Of a stretch of DNA of 64,000 nucleotides, positions 34,850 through 45,639 are shown one piece after another. The position numbers and the translations under genes are program-made. How positions within the stretch are numbered: the stretch's first letter is position 1; the number at the start of each line of letters is the position of its first letter. Origin of the DNA: Ariolimax columbianus (Eukaryota; Mollusca; Gastropoda; Stylommatophora; Arionidae); assembly GCA_036924085.1 (NCBI GenBank), contig JAVGWX010000007.1:97606141-97670140 (forward strand), read 5' to 3'. The notes beneath the pieces were generated by a model. It did not search any database, was not told where the DNA came from, and saw only the letters and a list, made by a program, of their open reading frames with translations.

Positions 34850-35034
34850 CACTAATTAATCAAAACTTCCATGCTGGTCAGAAGGGAAGGGCCTGGTATG
34901 GTCATTGTAAAATTATATGTTGTTGTTTTGTGGGGACAATTAATTGTATTTAATGTTTAATAATTAGGTAATTTAACAGGTCAGGCAGTTCATATAAAAG
35001 TCAGACTAATTAAATACTATACTACTGTCCTATA
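34850..35034. other. spacer
   Basis: AT-rich; nothing recognised. Confidence 0.4.
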
Positions 35035-35172
35035 GCTTCTTCCCATTGCTGGGTTAGTCGATGGGTTTTTTAGAGCTGAGGACTATAGGCTGCTACGCTA
35101 CTACCGGGGAGTCTAACCGGTGCCCTTCTTATCGGCAGGCAAGCCTCGAAACCGTTTGGCCATCCGCTCCTA
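35035..35172 (-). mobile_element. tRNA-derived SINE (family F)
   Basis: The minus-strand head starts near 35170. It has an A-box arm, ggatggccaaacggtttcg, and a B-box-like ggttagactcc (complement of 35108-35118). The body runs to about 35035. Confidence 0.7.
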
Positions 35173-35284
35173 AATTATATAATTAAATACTATCATCTTA
35201 CTTTATCTTAAAGGATGTTTTTGTTTGTACAGTTATTTGACTAAACATTTACACAATTAAAATAGCCAACCCTGACCTAAGAGG

Positions 35285-35505
35285 AGTCAATCTGAAGGTG
35301 TTGTGAGAAGTCAATCTAAAGGTGTGGTGAGGAGTCAATCTAAAGGTGTGGTGAGGTGTCAATCTGAAGGTGTTGTGAGGTGTCAATCTAAAGGTGTGGT
35401 AAGGAGTCAATCTGAAGATGTTGTGAGGAGTCAATCTGAAGGTGTTGTGAGGTGTCAATCTGAAGGTGTTGTGAAGTGTCAATCTGAAGGTGTTGTGAGG
35501 AGTCT
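35285..35505. repeat. 24-bp minisatellite seeded on the stop codon of the candidate last channel exon
   Basis: About nine units of aggagtcaatctgaaggtgt plus tgtg. On the minus strand each unit reads LLTTPSD followed by a stop. The rightmost unit continues smoothly into the open frame of the candidate exon at 35479-35632. Confidence 0.9.
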
Positions 35506-35632
35506 AACTCCTGGATCAATCTCAACATGGCCGGTATCATGTGGTGCTCCTTGAGTAACTCCATCGTGAAGACTGACCTCATTGACATTACCCTTGATGG
35601 ATGTACCATTGAGAGACGTGACAGTTTGAAAT
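35479..35632 (-). CDS. candidate last exon (cytoplasmic C-terminal tail) of the DEG/ENaC gene
   Basis: A minus-strand open frame starts after a pyrimidine-rich acceptor (gttacttccgtag). It runs 50 codons (FQTVTSLNGTSIKG, VNEVSLHDGV, HVEIDPGVRLL, TTPSD) and stops at 35479-35481. It needs a phase-2 donor upstream, while the last certain exon (38742-38841) ends in phase 0. At least one exon must therefore lie between, expected to carry the second transmembrane segment. Composition fits a channel tail, but there is no family motif. The stop falls inside the first unit of the 24-bp array. Confidence 0.4.
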
Positions 35633-35654
35633 CTACGGAAGTAACAGTTGGGAG

Positions 35655-36455
35655 CATTCTATCATTGAAGTGCCATGTTTATCAAACCAGGTAGAGATCA
35701 TTAAAGTGGCATGTTTATCAAACCAGGTAGAGATCATTGAAGTGCCATGTTGATCAAACCAGGTAGAGATCATTGAAGTGGCATGTTTATCAAACCAGGT
35801 AGAGATCATTGAAGTGCCATGTTGATCAAACCAGGTAGAGATCTTTGAAGTGGCATGTTGATCAAACCAGGTAGAGATCATTGAAGTGCCATGTTTATCA
35901 AACCAGGTAGAGATCATTGAAGTGCCATGTTGATCAAACCAGGTAGAGATCATTGAAGTGCCATGTTGATCAAACCATGTAGAGATTATTGAAGTGCCAT
36001 GTTGATCAAACCAGGTTGAGTTCATTGAAGTGGCATGTTTATCAAACCAGGTAGAGATCATTGAAGTGCCATGTTGATCAAACCAGGTAGAGATCATTGA
36101 AGTGCCATGTTGATCAAACCAGGTAGAGATCATTGAAGTGTCATGTTGATCAAACCAGGTTTTGAGATTATTGAAGCGCCATGTTGATCAAACCAGTTAG
36201 AGTTCATTGAAGTGGCATGTTTATCAAACCAGGTAGAGATCATTGAAGTGCCATGTTTATCAAACCAGGTAGAGATCATTGAAGTGTCATGTTGATCAAA
36301 CCATGTAGAGATCATTGAAGTGCCATATTGATCAAACCAGGTAGAGATCATTCAAGTGCCATATTGATCAAACCAGGTAGAGATCATTGGAGTGCCATGT
36401 TGATCAAACCAGGTAGAGATCATTGAAGTGCCATGTTGATCAAACCAGGTAGAGA
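35655..36455. repeat. 36-bp minisatellite, about 22 copies
   Basis: Units with gttgatcaaaccaggtagag and atcattgaagtgcc. MISTWFDQHGTS frames on the minus strand are artefacts of a period divisible by 3. It begins about 20 bp upstream, in gene direction, of the candidate last exon's acceptor. Confidence 0.96.
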
Positions 36456-36459
36456 TGCT

Positions 36460-37975
36460 AACGTGGTCTGGCATGACTCAAAACATTGATGGCTGCGAAC
36501 CTGGATCAGAAACTGATTGTTATTCTATATCATCAGCTGATCACGTTGGTCCTGCCCCCGTCTCTGATTGACTGAATATTTTCTCACTATCATGATCGTA
36601 GTATAAATTGTTGGAATACATCCAGAACGAAGGAATCCAACTGTCCTTCGCTGCACACTAGACTTCCTATTGTGAAGATGCGATAAAAGTTGTTTATACA
36701 CTGTCAAATTTAACTGTAATCTAGCGCAAGTGAACGCCTATATGCCAGTCCCCACAGACAAGTAGCATCCGTCCCACAATACTACATACGAGTATCTTAA
36801 AGGTACAAGAATAAAAGAGGGATGCCATGGATGACGTAAGCAGTGAATGGCTGGTCATGTGACGACGTTTAAGCCTATAATCGATGTGGAAGGCTGGCTG
36901 CACACTGACCATGAAATGGCTGACTACATACCAGTCATCCTAATCTTCGGCAGGGAATTAGAAGAATTGACCGATGGGACAGTAGAGCTCGAGGTTGAAC
37001 AGCTGACAATACTCTAGATGATGATGATGCTGTAAATGCTTTGCTAGAGTGATGTTTGTTGTTGCTTAGATGTTTGCCTCACTAGTTTCTACTGGCGGCG
37101 ACGCGCCATTTTCCACCCCAGACCGTAGTCCATTGGGCGATATCAGGACGCATAAACCAGTGCTTGGATGCATGTGTGCGTCTGTATGTACCTATGCTAG
37201 GTGTGTGCGCCCTCAGAAGCTAGCCCAACCAAAGTGCAATGGAAGGGTCTCACCATGAGGGCGCGTGTGAAAGTTGTGCAAGAGTGTGACTGTAGGACAG
37301 AGTCAAATGAAACAGAGTGAGGTGAGAGAAGAGAGAAGAGTTGCCCCCAGGGTGAAACCCTTCCTCTACCAGTGAGTGGGTCCTTGCTAGAGTGAGAGGT
37401 AAAGTTGTGGCCGAGCTGAGTGGTGTATGCATTAGAACAACTTCCAGTATGTTAACCGTAACCAGCTCTAATGCGATTATCTGAGACCTCTTTAACAACG
37501 GCGGCCATCGCACGCTCAATCCATGCTTCGGAATATAACGAAAGACTGCATACAGACTGTGTGGATAACGGACACATAGTCGTCTACCCTTCAGAGGCTT
37601 GTGTGGATATACTGTTCTGGTCATTGCAATTAAAGAGCTAGCGCCCTCACCACAAAGACACCCAAATTGAGAATGCGAAATCAAGACAGAAAGACAACAA
37701 CATGACAAATCACTTGCAGAACTGGCAATGTGATTCCAGATGAGAATGGTATGTATGTCATGGGTATGTGAAGAAAAATCAAAAGATGACATTAAACAGA
37801 GCAAAGGAGTTATAAGTTGGATGGGAACTAAAGTAACAAGTGGACCTGTACAATATATTGGTCACATTCTTTAAAAGGAGAAACGTCATGTGACTCTGGG
37901 GGAAGATTTTAGGCTAGTGATTCAAAGTGGAAAAGACAAATCTGGCACGGTGTAATAAGTTGGCTGGTCGAACAA
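36460..37975. other. intron sequence; expected site of the missing pore exon
   Basis: No array larger than two units. Minus-strand frames were read for the GG..G...G.S pore/TM2 signature and none was found. A hydrophobic stretch, IALELVTVNILEVVL (about 37430-37480, minus), lacks the filter motif and an in-phase acceptor. Confidence 0.45.
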
Positions 37976-38220
37976 CAAAAAGCCTAGGAATTGTTGAAAT
38001 ACTGAAGGGACAGATGCTTGTCGAAGGAAGTGTTGAAATACTGAAGGCACCGGTGATTGTCGTAGGAAGTGTTGAAATACTGAAGGGACCGGTGATTGTC
38101 ATAGGAAGTGTTGAAATACTGAAGGCACCGGTGATTGTCGTAGGAAGTGTTGAAATACTGAAGGCACCGGTGATTGTCGTAGGAAGTGTTGAAATACTGA
38201 AGTGACGGATGATTGTCGTA
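37976..38220. repeat. 39-bp minisatellite, about 6 copies
   Basis: Units with gaaatactgaaggcaccggt and gattgtcgtaggaag. Frames on both strands stay open because the period is divisible by 3. Confidence 0.95.
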
Positions 38221-38384
38221 GGAATACATTATCAACGCCACGAGGCATGACACATAACACTTCTGATGATGGTGACGATGAAAAGAAACATGATGCGAAT
38301 AAGGATGATGAAAGAAAGAAAAATGACTCTTTTCGTGTTCTGATGTTTAAGTTGCTAAGGAAGATTCCATGAGCAGAATGTGGT

Positions 38385-38640
38385 TGTCTGTTGTGAATGT
38401 GAACATCGGTGGTTGTCTGTTGTGAATGTGAACATTGGTGGTTGTCAGTTGTGTATGTGAACATTGGTGGTTGTCTGTTGTGAATGTGAACATCGGTGGT
38501 TGTCTGTTGTGAATGTCAACATTGGTGGTTGTCAGTTGTGTATGTGAACATTGGTGGTTGTCAATTGTGTATGTGAACATCGGTGGTTGTCTGTTGTGAA
38601 TGTGAACATTGGTGGTTGTCGTGTATGTGAACGTTACGAT
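38385..38640. repeat. 29-bp minisatellite, about 9 copies
   Basis: Units with ggttgtctgttgtgaatgtg and aacattggt; two variants (ctgttgtgaatg, cagttgtgtatg) alternate. Confidence 0.95.
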
Positions 38641-38741
38641 GCAGATCACATCTCTGTTAATTAAAGGACTCTTTTCTTTGACCTATGAAGTCGATGGTAG
38701 TAATGGCTGTTGTGTAGAGCATATCAATATTCAATATTTAC

Positions 38742-38841
38742 CAACTCACTCAAAAAATTCTGTAACGTGTACTCGGGGTCATGTTTTTCCACTCTCATCA
38801 AGGGTGAGTCAAAGTACACCATCAAGTCCAGGTAGTTCTCC
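38742..38841 (-). CDS. DEG/ENaC exon 8 of those seen: pre-TM2 block
   Basis: Acceptor cttcgcag, then one base completing a Gln codon from the previous exon, then 33 codons up to donor gtaaat (phase 0). It reads ENYLDLMVYFDSPLMRVE and later DPEYTLQNFLSEL. In ASC channels this is the strand and short helix leading into the second membrane segment (compare the family pattern EN.L.L.IYF......). The expected continuation GG.LGL..G.S is missing. The phase-2 join to the upstream exon is exact. Confidence 0.88.
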
Positions 38842-39239
38842 CTGCGAAGACCGAATGGATACGAACAAAAATTAAGACGATTCTCAACTGCACCTTCCAT
38901 CATATGACTTAAATTGGTTATAGATGAGCAGGCAGTCAAACTGATCAACATCGTGTACTGTAATAGAAAAGACTATCAAAAGCAATCTAACAGAAAGGTA
39001 GTCTGATCGTCAGAAGTTCTCCCCCATTTGAATAAGTCTTTTGGTACCTTTACTGATCATGACACTCTAAAGGGGAGGGGGATGGAGGGAGGGGCATCCA
39101 TCTACACACACCAGCCTGTAGCAGTATGTATACTTGCGGGCATGTTTGTGTGTGCGTTTATATGTGTGGGTATTTCCCATTTAACAAGTACTAACGTGTT
39201 AAGGCATCCCGCCTTAATATAACCAAAAATACTGTCTGT

Positions 39240-40330
39240 GATTGAGAAGTAGCTTAAATAAAAAGAAATCGGAAGTGATGGTAGTGACGAGGAAACCGGA
39301 CTCTCGAAAATACTGCGTCAAAGCGAAGGGGACCGAATTGAGACAAGTTAACACGTTTAAATACCTGGGCACATACATAACATCAGATGGAAGATACATA
39401 CCTGGGCACATACATAACATCAGATGGAAGATGGATACCTGGGCACATACATAACATCAGATGGAAGATGGATACCTGGGCACATACATAACATCAGATG
39501 GAAGATGGATACCTGGGCACATACATAACATCAGATGGAAGATGGATACCTGGGCACATGCATAACATCAGATGGAAGATGGATACCTGGGCACATGCAT
39601 AACATCAGATGGAAGATGGATACCTGGGCACATACATAACATCAGATGGAAGATGGATACCTGGGCACATACATAACATCAGATGGTAGATGGATACCTG
39701 GGCACATACATAACATCAGATGAAAGATGGATACCTGGGCACATACATAACATCAGATCAAAGATGCAATTACGAAGTAAAATGCAGAATAGCCTCAGCA
39801 AAATTAGTCTTACAGACCATGAAAGGAATATTGTGCAACAAAACCTTGTCACTGGAACTGAGAAAGAAAGTCCTTGGATGCTACGTGAAACCAGTACTGA
39901 CATATGACAGTGAATCATGGACAATTAGCAAACAATCACTTACATATTTGGACGCAACGGAGATGTGAATTTACAAAAGAATACTGCGGATATCATGAAC
40001 TGCAAAGAAGACTAATGATGCAGTACTCGAGAAGGCACAAACACAAAAACATCTTAATGCAAGAATCAGAACAGTACAGTCATCCTTTTTGGGGCATGTT
40101 GTGAGAAGAGGCGGCTAGGAGCACGTCGTGACAATTGGAAAGATAGCGGGAAATAGAGACAGAGGAAGACTGAGAGAGAAGATGCTGGACGGCCTGAGGG
40201 TATGGTATGGGCGACAATCAACAGCAGAGTTGGTAAACGACACACGGGACAGAAATAAACGGAGGTCATGATCGTCAACGTCAACCGCAGGGCACCTGAT
40301 GATGATGATTGAGGAATATGTCTCGAGACA
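39240..40330 (+). pseudogene. LINE ORF2 C-terminal half, interrupted by its own minisatellite
   Basis: Before the array it reads KKSEVMVVTRKPDSRKYC, then LRQVNTFKYLGTYITSDGR. After the array come frames resembling MKGILCNKTLSLELRKKVLG, VKPVLTYDSESWTISKQ, a GHVVRR-like block (about 40090) and TAELVNDTRDRN (about 40230). This is the thumb and C-terminal region of an endonuclease-type LINE in sense orientation. The catalytic domain is absent and frames are broken. A (gat)n tail occurs near 40300. Confidence 0.75.
39363..39765. repeat. 37-bp minisatellite born inside LINE coding sequence
   Basis: About 11 units of acctgggcacatacataaca plus tcagatggaagatggat, each a copy of the YLGTYITSDGR codons. 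The period of 37 shifts the frame at every unit, so the array destroyed the reading frame. Confidence 0.93.
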
Positions 40331-40541
40331 AACCGACGACATGTCAAGGTAAGGTGATGAATATGGACATTCCATTAGCAAATAAGCAACCGCTAGAAAT
40401 GGACATGCAGAACTCACAGCAGAAGATCGTGGAGTGAAAGTTGAACAGGAATTAGAGAGAAACGGACAACAAAGTGCCCACAGAATTTACACGTACAAGA
40501 GCTCATTCATATTTTGAAGCAGACTTCCTGCAAGGTGAGGT

Positions 40542-40554
40542 GGGGGGGGGGGGG
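40542..40554. repeat. poly-G run
   Basis: Thirteen consecutive G in intron sequence; a purine-rich tract follows at 40690-40745. Confidence 0.9.
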
Positions 40555-40939
40555 TGTCAAATGTAGTGGTCACCCTATGCGCCTAATGGAGTCACAGACA
40601 GAGAGCTTACATTGATGATGGTGTCCATGTATTCACATTTACACATTTCGACAATACTGTTAGGAGCCATTTTGTGGTAACTATGCGATGGGGAAGGGGA
40701 CTTTTCTTGGGGAGGGGAGGGGGAGAGAGGCGGAGGGAAGGGCGAAGAAATTGTGTATGCATTCCAATTGTTGACCATGTGTAGGACTTAATACAAAGTT
40801 ATATTGGACCAAACATAATACACTGTGCTAAAGAAACATCCACCACATGAACAGATAATTGTCTTTGTACAATCTTCTAATAAAAAGGTCATGAGATGTT
40901 TCTTGTAGAATATTCACATATTTTGTTTGGAATGCTTAC

Positions 40940-41086
40940 TGTATCTTTCTGAGATCGGTTTCGTTAAAGAATTTCATGCTCATCTCTCGACTGGCTTTGG
41001 ACGGAAGTTGTGAGGCAGACAAAGTGACGTCATACTGCATGAACGTGCACAGGCGAGGACAGTCGCAATATTTTGACATGTCCATG
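40940..41086 (-). CDS. DEG/ENaC exon 7 of those seen: CDCP...C and YDVTLS block
   Basis: The strongest family evidence in the gene. It reads MDMSKYCDCPRLCTFMQYD, VTLSASQLPSKASREM and then KFFNETDLRKI. Paired cysteines followed by a tyrosine and PSKAS are diagnostic of ASC channels; acid-sensing channels carry the same PSKAS word. The exon starts with a base that completes a Tyr codon (phase 2) and ends in two bases before an excellent donor, gtaagc. Another AG ten bases upstream (ccccag) would give the wrong phase. It is flanked upstream by a 40-bp array whose units resemble this acceptor. Confidence 0.92.
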
Positions 41087-41099
41087 CTGATTCGTTCTG

Positions 41100-41560
41100 G
41101 GGACATAGAAACGCTAGTCAGTCATTGGTTGGTTGTGGTCAACTGACACAGAAACGCTAGTCACTGGTTGGTTGTGGTCAACTGACACAGAAACGCTAGT
41201 CAGTCATTGGTTGTAGAAAGCCTCCCATAGAAACACGTCAGTCATTGGTTATGGTCAAACTGACACTAAATCCTAGTGAGTCATTTGTTGTGGTCAAACT
41301 GACACATAAACGCTAGTCAGTCCTTGGTTATGGTCAAACTGACACAGAAACGCTAGTCAGTCATTGGTTGTAGTAAGCCTCCCATAGAAACACGTCAGTC
41401 ATTGGTTATGGTCAAACTGACACTAAATCCTAGTGAGTCATTTGTTGTGGTCAAACTGACACATAAACGCTAGTCAGTCCTTTGTTATGGTCAAACTGAC
41501 ACAGAAACGCTAGTCAGTCACTGATTATGGTCAAGCTGACAATAAATGCTAGTCAGTCAT
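41100..41560. repeat. 40-bp minisatellite abutting a splice acceptor
   Basis: About 11 units of gtcagtcattggttatggtc plus aaactgacacagaaacgcta, with a repeated block of about 165 bp (41205 and 41369 regions) containing cctcccatagaaacacgtc. On the minus strand each unit reads tagcgtttctgtgtcag, closely matching tagcgtttctatgtccccag at the neighbouring exon's acceptor region. Confidence 0.93.
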
Positions 41561-41929
41561 TGGTTGGTTGTAGTCAGACTAATATTGAAACACTAGCCAA
41601 TGTTTGGGATCAAATTGCGGAGCATATTTATTTAAGAGAGAATCCACACGATTGTTCAGTGGATGGGGAAAAGATGTTCTTTATGTTGCTTTCTCATATT
41701 GGTTTGAAGACTCAACACAGATACCTTTGACCTCTTCTTCGCGTGCCCTCAGTATTATATTGCCGGGTTCTTTTGTTGTGTTGTTTCTTGTCAACATAAT
41801 CTTCATTGTCTTCAATTCGCAACTCATTTTTCGAAATGCACCCTACAATGCCTTGTCGTGTTGTCTGCTAGATACGTTCAGACGAGTTGAATTTCATCAC
41901 ATATATCCTCTCTCCTATCAATTTTTTAG

Positions 41930-42105
41930 ATAGACTGGTGAATGCTTGGAATGCATGGCCACAGGAGGTAGTGGAGCAGGAACAGGTAATGCATTTAAGA
42001 ATATATGAGGAAGCGCATAGCTTTTAGAGCAAGGAAATGTAAATGAAACTGGTTGTATACAGATTATGCAGAGTATTCTAAACCAGTATAAAGAAGTTAA
42101 GTTAA
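41930..42105 (+). mobile_element. CR1-like LINE, extreme 3' fragment
   Basis: Matches the last about 60 codons and 3' UTR of the LINE at 16165-19035: gtgaatgcttggaatgcat, then ctggttgtatacaga and the gttaagttaagttaa tail. It is a heavily 5'-truncated insertion in an intron, in the opposite orientation to the channel gene. Confidence 0.88.
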
Positions 42106-42579
42106 GTTAACTTTCTACCAAGGTAAAACGTTTACAGAACGAGCCCTGAGTAGACATATTTCGTCACACAAATCACGTCACACATATGTTATAGTTAGTT
42201 TCAAGTATCTTCTAGGCTTGGACTGATTCCTTTCAGATGTCTGTTTTTTTATGGTGTATTTATTATCTGGCATTGTCTTCGACGTCCTTGTTCCTGTAAC
42301 AAAGCTGTTAATTTGTGTATTCAGTTTCTAATATTTATGTTCGTGTGTATAATTGTTGTTTTGTACTTTGTATGTAATTTAGTTCTGTTGTTATTGATGA
42401 AGACTTTTACTGTAATAAGTTGTTTGACTTGTTGAACTGGCATACACATGTTTCCATCTATGTCCCCTCATGTAGGACTGGACTCTCTGTGTGAAGTTTA
42501 TTATTGGCAGAACCTGTGCTACCTTTCTGTCCGTATGATTTTCTATCTTGTCAGTGGCTAGAATCTCTACATGTTACCA

Positions 42580-42665
42580 ACACACACATACACACACACA
42601 CATACACACACATACACACACAGACATACACAGACACACACACACACACACAGACATAGACACGC
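42580..42665. repeat. (CA)n-rich microsatellite
   Basis: Imperfect CA/CACATA tract. Opposing Val/Cys-rich frames are artefacts. Confidence 0.93.
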
Positions 42666-42720
42666 AGACAGACTACCATAGTAATTAAAAGGAGGGATAA
42701 TAGACAACTGGACAAGTTAC

Positions 42721-42781
42721 TAACTTGAGACCTGTCTGTAACATCCCAATTTGTATTCATAAACCGTGCATGACCTGAGAC
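42721..42781 (-). CDS. DEG/ENaC exon 6 of those seen: short cysteine exon
   Basis: After acceptor tcttccag the exon completes a Gly codon from the preceding phase-1 exon and reads LRSCTVYEYKLGCYRQVSS. It ends in two bases (TA) before gtaact. C.....Y...C is the expected pattern between the ECNC cluster and CDCP in ASC channels. The donor is weak. An alternative GT 11 bases earlier (gtctca) is also weak and leaves phase 0, which does not fit the next exon, so the longer form is preferred. Confidence 0.7.
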
Positions 42782-43454
42782 CTGGAAGAACTGAAGAAAA
42801 CAATGGTACCATATAAATATAAACTTGAATCTCACTTCCGGTTCTTCCATTCACAGAAAAACAAGTTACACGGACTTGTATCATATTTGAGATTATGTTT
42901 CTAGAGCTTTCTTTTAAACCCAGAAGACTATCCCACACTCAGCAGTCGTATAAGCTGTGTGAATCTAGGTGTACAATGTCATGACTTGTACAGTCTTCTA
43001 CCCCAGAGTGGCTAGGCTAGTCCGCACTGTAAGTTGCTACTTAGTTGTTACATGCTATCCGTATAACAGTGTTACTATTCTCGTTGTTATCGTCCAACAC
43101 AGAGCCCTCGTGTAACAAATGTTGATAACTACAAGCAAAATAAGAATATATTTGGTGGTATTCCTGTGTTGAGGATCCAGAGATTTGACAATCCTGTTGT
43201 TTGATGGGATCTACAAGCCTGGTACCATTTAGCAGTGTTATGGATCTGTATTTCTGCTTCTGAGGGGGACAGCACAGGTCTATTGAGACTCTGATTGACC
43301 TGTCACACCTGACAATTTGAACACTAAGTTCTAAGGATTCCAGGTATTGTTTACAATGAGCAGACTAAATTGTAATCTGTGATATAAGTCCAGACAGCAA
43401 GTTATAAATATGTAATAAGTAAATGTGTTACTTTACGAGCAAAACATAGCTCAC

Positions 43455-45305
43455 AAAGTTAATAAAGCAGCAAAGAGACTTCGAAAAAAGCTTTCTCATA
43501 GGATCAAAAACTGATAGTAAAAGCGTCTTTTCTTATGTTAGAAAAAACAAAGAACGAAAGACAAAGTAGGCCCTCTCAAAGATAGCACAGGAAAAAAAAT
43601 AAGTGAGAATAGGGAGACAGCTAATCCACTCAATCAGTACTTTGGCACAGTTTACACAAAAGAAGACTGCTCCAAGATCCCAGAGGCTATAGATATTCTC
43701 CAAAAAGACATGGACACAGCAGGATTAAGATCAATCTGTATTACAGAGGAAATTGTTTTGTTTATTAATTGGAGGGGTTGAAAGTGGATACATGTCTAGG
43801 TCAAGATGGCATTCATCTAAAATTATTGTTTGAAATTAGAGATCAATTAACAAATTCATTGGCTATATTATCTTCTCAATCAATTGCAAAAGGGATTGTT
43901 CCAAGAGGTTAGAAACATGTAGGAGGATCCATTTATTCAAAAAGGGCAAAAAAATCAGATCCAGCAAATTATAGACCGGTGAGTTTAACGAGCATAGTCT
44001 GTAAAAAAATGTTAGGGTTAATAATCAAAGAAAACATTTTAATGCATTTAAACAAGTTTAATCTAATCAGAAATAGTCAGCATGGGTTTACTAGAGGGAG
44101 ATCATGCTTAACAAATCTATTAGAATTCATGAAGTAGGATATTAAAATGATAGATAAAGGGGAGCCAGTGGATGTTATTTATCTAGATTTTGCTTAGGCC
44201 ATTGAAAGAGTACCTCATCAAAGATTATTTCGAAAGTTAAAATCGCATGGAATAGGTGGGGAAGTTGCCAAATGGATTTAAAATTGGTTAACGGGAAGAA
44301 GGCAGAGAGTGAGCATAAATAAGGAGTACTCTGATTGGTGTGAAGGGAAAAGTAGAGTGCCACAGGGCTCGGTTTGGGGACCTATTTTGTTCTTGATTTA
44401 AATAAACGATTTGGACATTGAAATGGGATCCATAATTGCAAAATTCGCTGATGACACAAAACTATGCAGTAGTGACTAATCTAAAGCAGAAGTAGATATT
44501 TTGAGGTCGGATTTCGATAAAATTCTAGAATGGTCTGTAAGTTGACAAATGGAGTTTAACGTAGATAAATGTACAGTCATCCACATGGGTAGATCCAATA
44601 TGGAACATAATTACAGAACGGGAGAGACCAATATTAGAATGATAGAAAAGGAAAGGTACCTAGGGGTTATAATAGATGATACAGGTAACGGGAGTGAGCA
44701 GGTTTAGGTAGCAGTGAAAAAGGCAAATGCAATGTTAGGTAGGATAAAAAGAAATATTAAACATAGGAGCAAGGAAGTGATTGTCAAACTGTATAAAGCA
44801 TTAGTTAGACTTAGATTGGTGTACTGTGTACAGGTGTGGAGTCCTTATCTTAGAGTGGATATAAATATGCTGGAAAGAATACAAAAAAGAGCGACAAAGC
44901 TGATAGTGGGATTCCAGAATTACATGAGGAAAGTCAGAAAAACCGACCTTCAGTGTGTAGAAAGAAGAATTCGAGGTGACAATACAGGTTTATAAGATAA
45001 TCAAAGGAACGGATAAATTAGACTATAACAAGCTTTTAAAAATACAACCACCCACAAGAACAAGAGGGCATAGCTACAAATTAACTAAAGAAAGGTCCAG
45101 ATTAGATAGAAGGGAAATAATTGTTTAGTCAGAGAGTGATGAATGCTTGGAATGTATTGCCACAGGTAGTAGTGGGAGTGGGGACAATTAATGCATTGAA
45201 GAATAGATTGGATATGCATAGATTTTAGAGCTAGGAAATGTAAATGAAACTGGATGTAAACAGACTCTGCAGAGTCTTCTAATTTAGTATAACAATGTTA
45301 TGTTA
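43455..45305 (+). pseudogene. CR1-like LINE, second long copy, decayed
   Basis: Aligns along its length with about 17180-19035 of the better-preserved copy (same words agacaaagtaggccctctc, cagcatgggtttactagagg, gctgatgacacaaaactatg). It has many stops and frameshifts. The FADD region, FADDTKL, is still readable, and a 93-codon open piece remains at 44714-44995. It is 5'-truncated between endonuclease and RT. The 3' tail is reduced to ttatgttaag. It lies in an intron, antisense to the channel gene. Confidence 0.92.
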
Positions 45306-45384
45306 AGAAAATAATTTATACTGCTACTTTAAATGCCTTGCTATTAAATAGTTAAAGGACATATATGTTTTCAAGTTGTTGAGA

Positions 45385-45600
45385 CCTTTCGTTCGACAAA
45401 GGACCTTCAAGTTTCTTCTAGCTCAAGGCCTTCCAAGTTTCATCTATCTAGCTCAAGGACTTTAAAGTTTCATCAAGGCCTTCCAAGTTTCATCTAGCTC
45501 AAGGACTTTCAAGTTTCATCAAGGCTTTCCAAGTTTCATCTAGCTCAAGGCCGTCCAAGTTTCACCTGTTTCAAGTCCTTCCAAGTCTAATCCCGACAAT
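45385..45600. repeat. short irregular repeat
   Basis: Six to seven copies of ccaagtttcatctagctcaa-type words, spacing 20-40 bp. Confidence 0.8.
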
Positions 45601-45639
45601 GATCCAGCATGTATATAACATAGATCAGAGCTCACACTA

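Larger units (their letters stand above)
42106..43454. other. intron sequence with CA microsatellite and one exon
   Basis: Contains the short exon 42721-42781 and a CA-rich run at about 42580-42665. The rest shows nothing recognisable. Confidence 0.5.

Noticed and set aside
37420..37490. Hydrophobic minus-strand stretch IALELVTVNILEVVL as the missing second membrane segment
   Set aside because: It lacks the G.S filter and preceding GG.LGL motif and has no in-phase acceptor.
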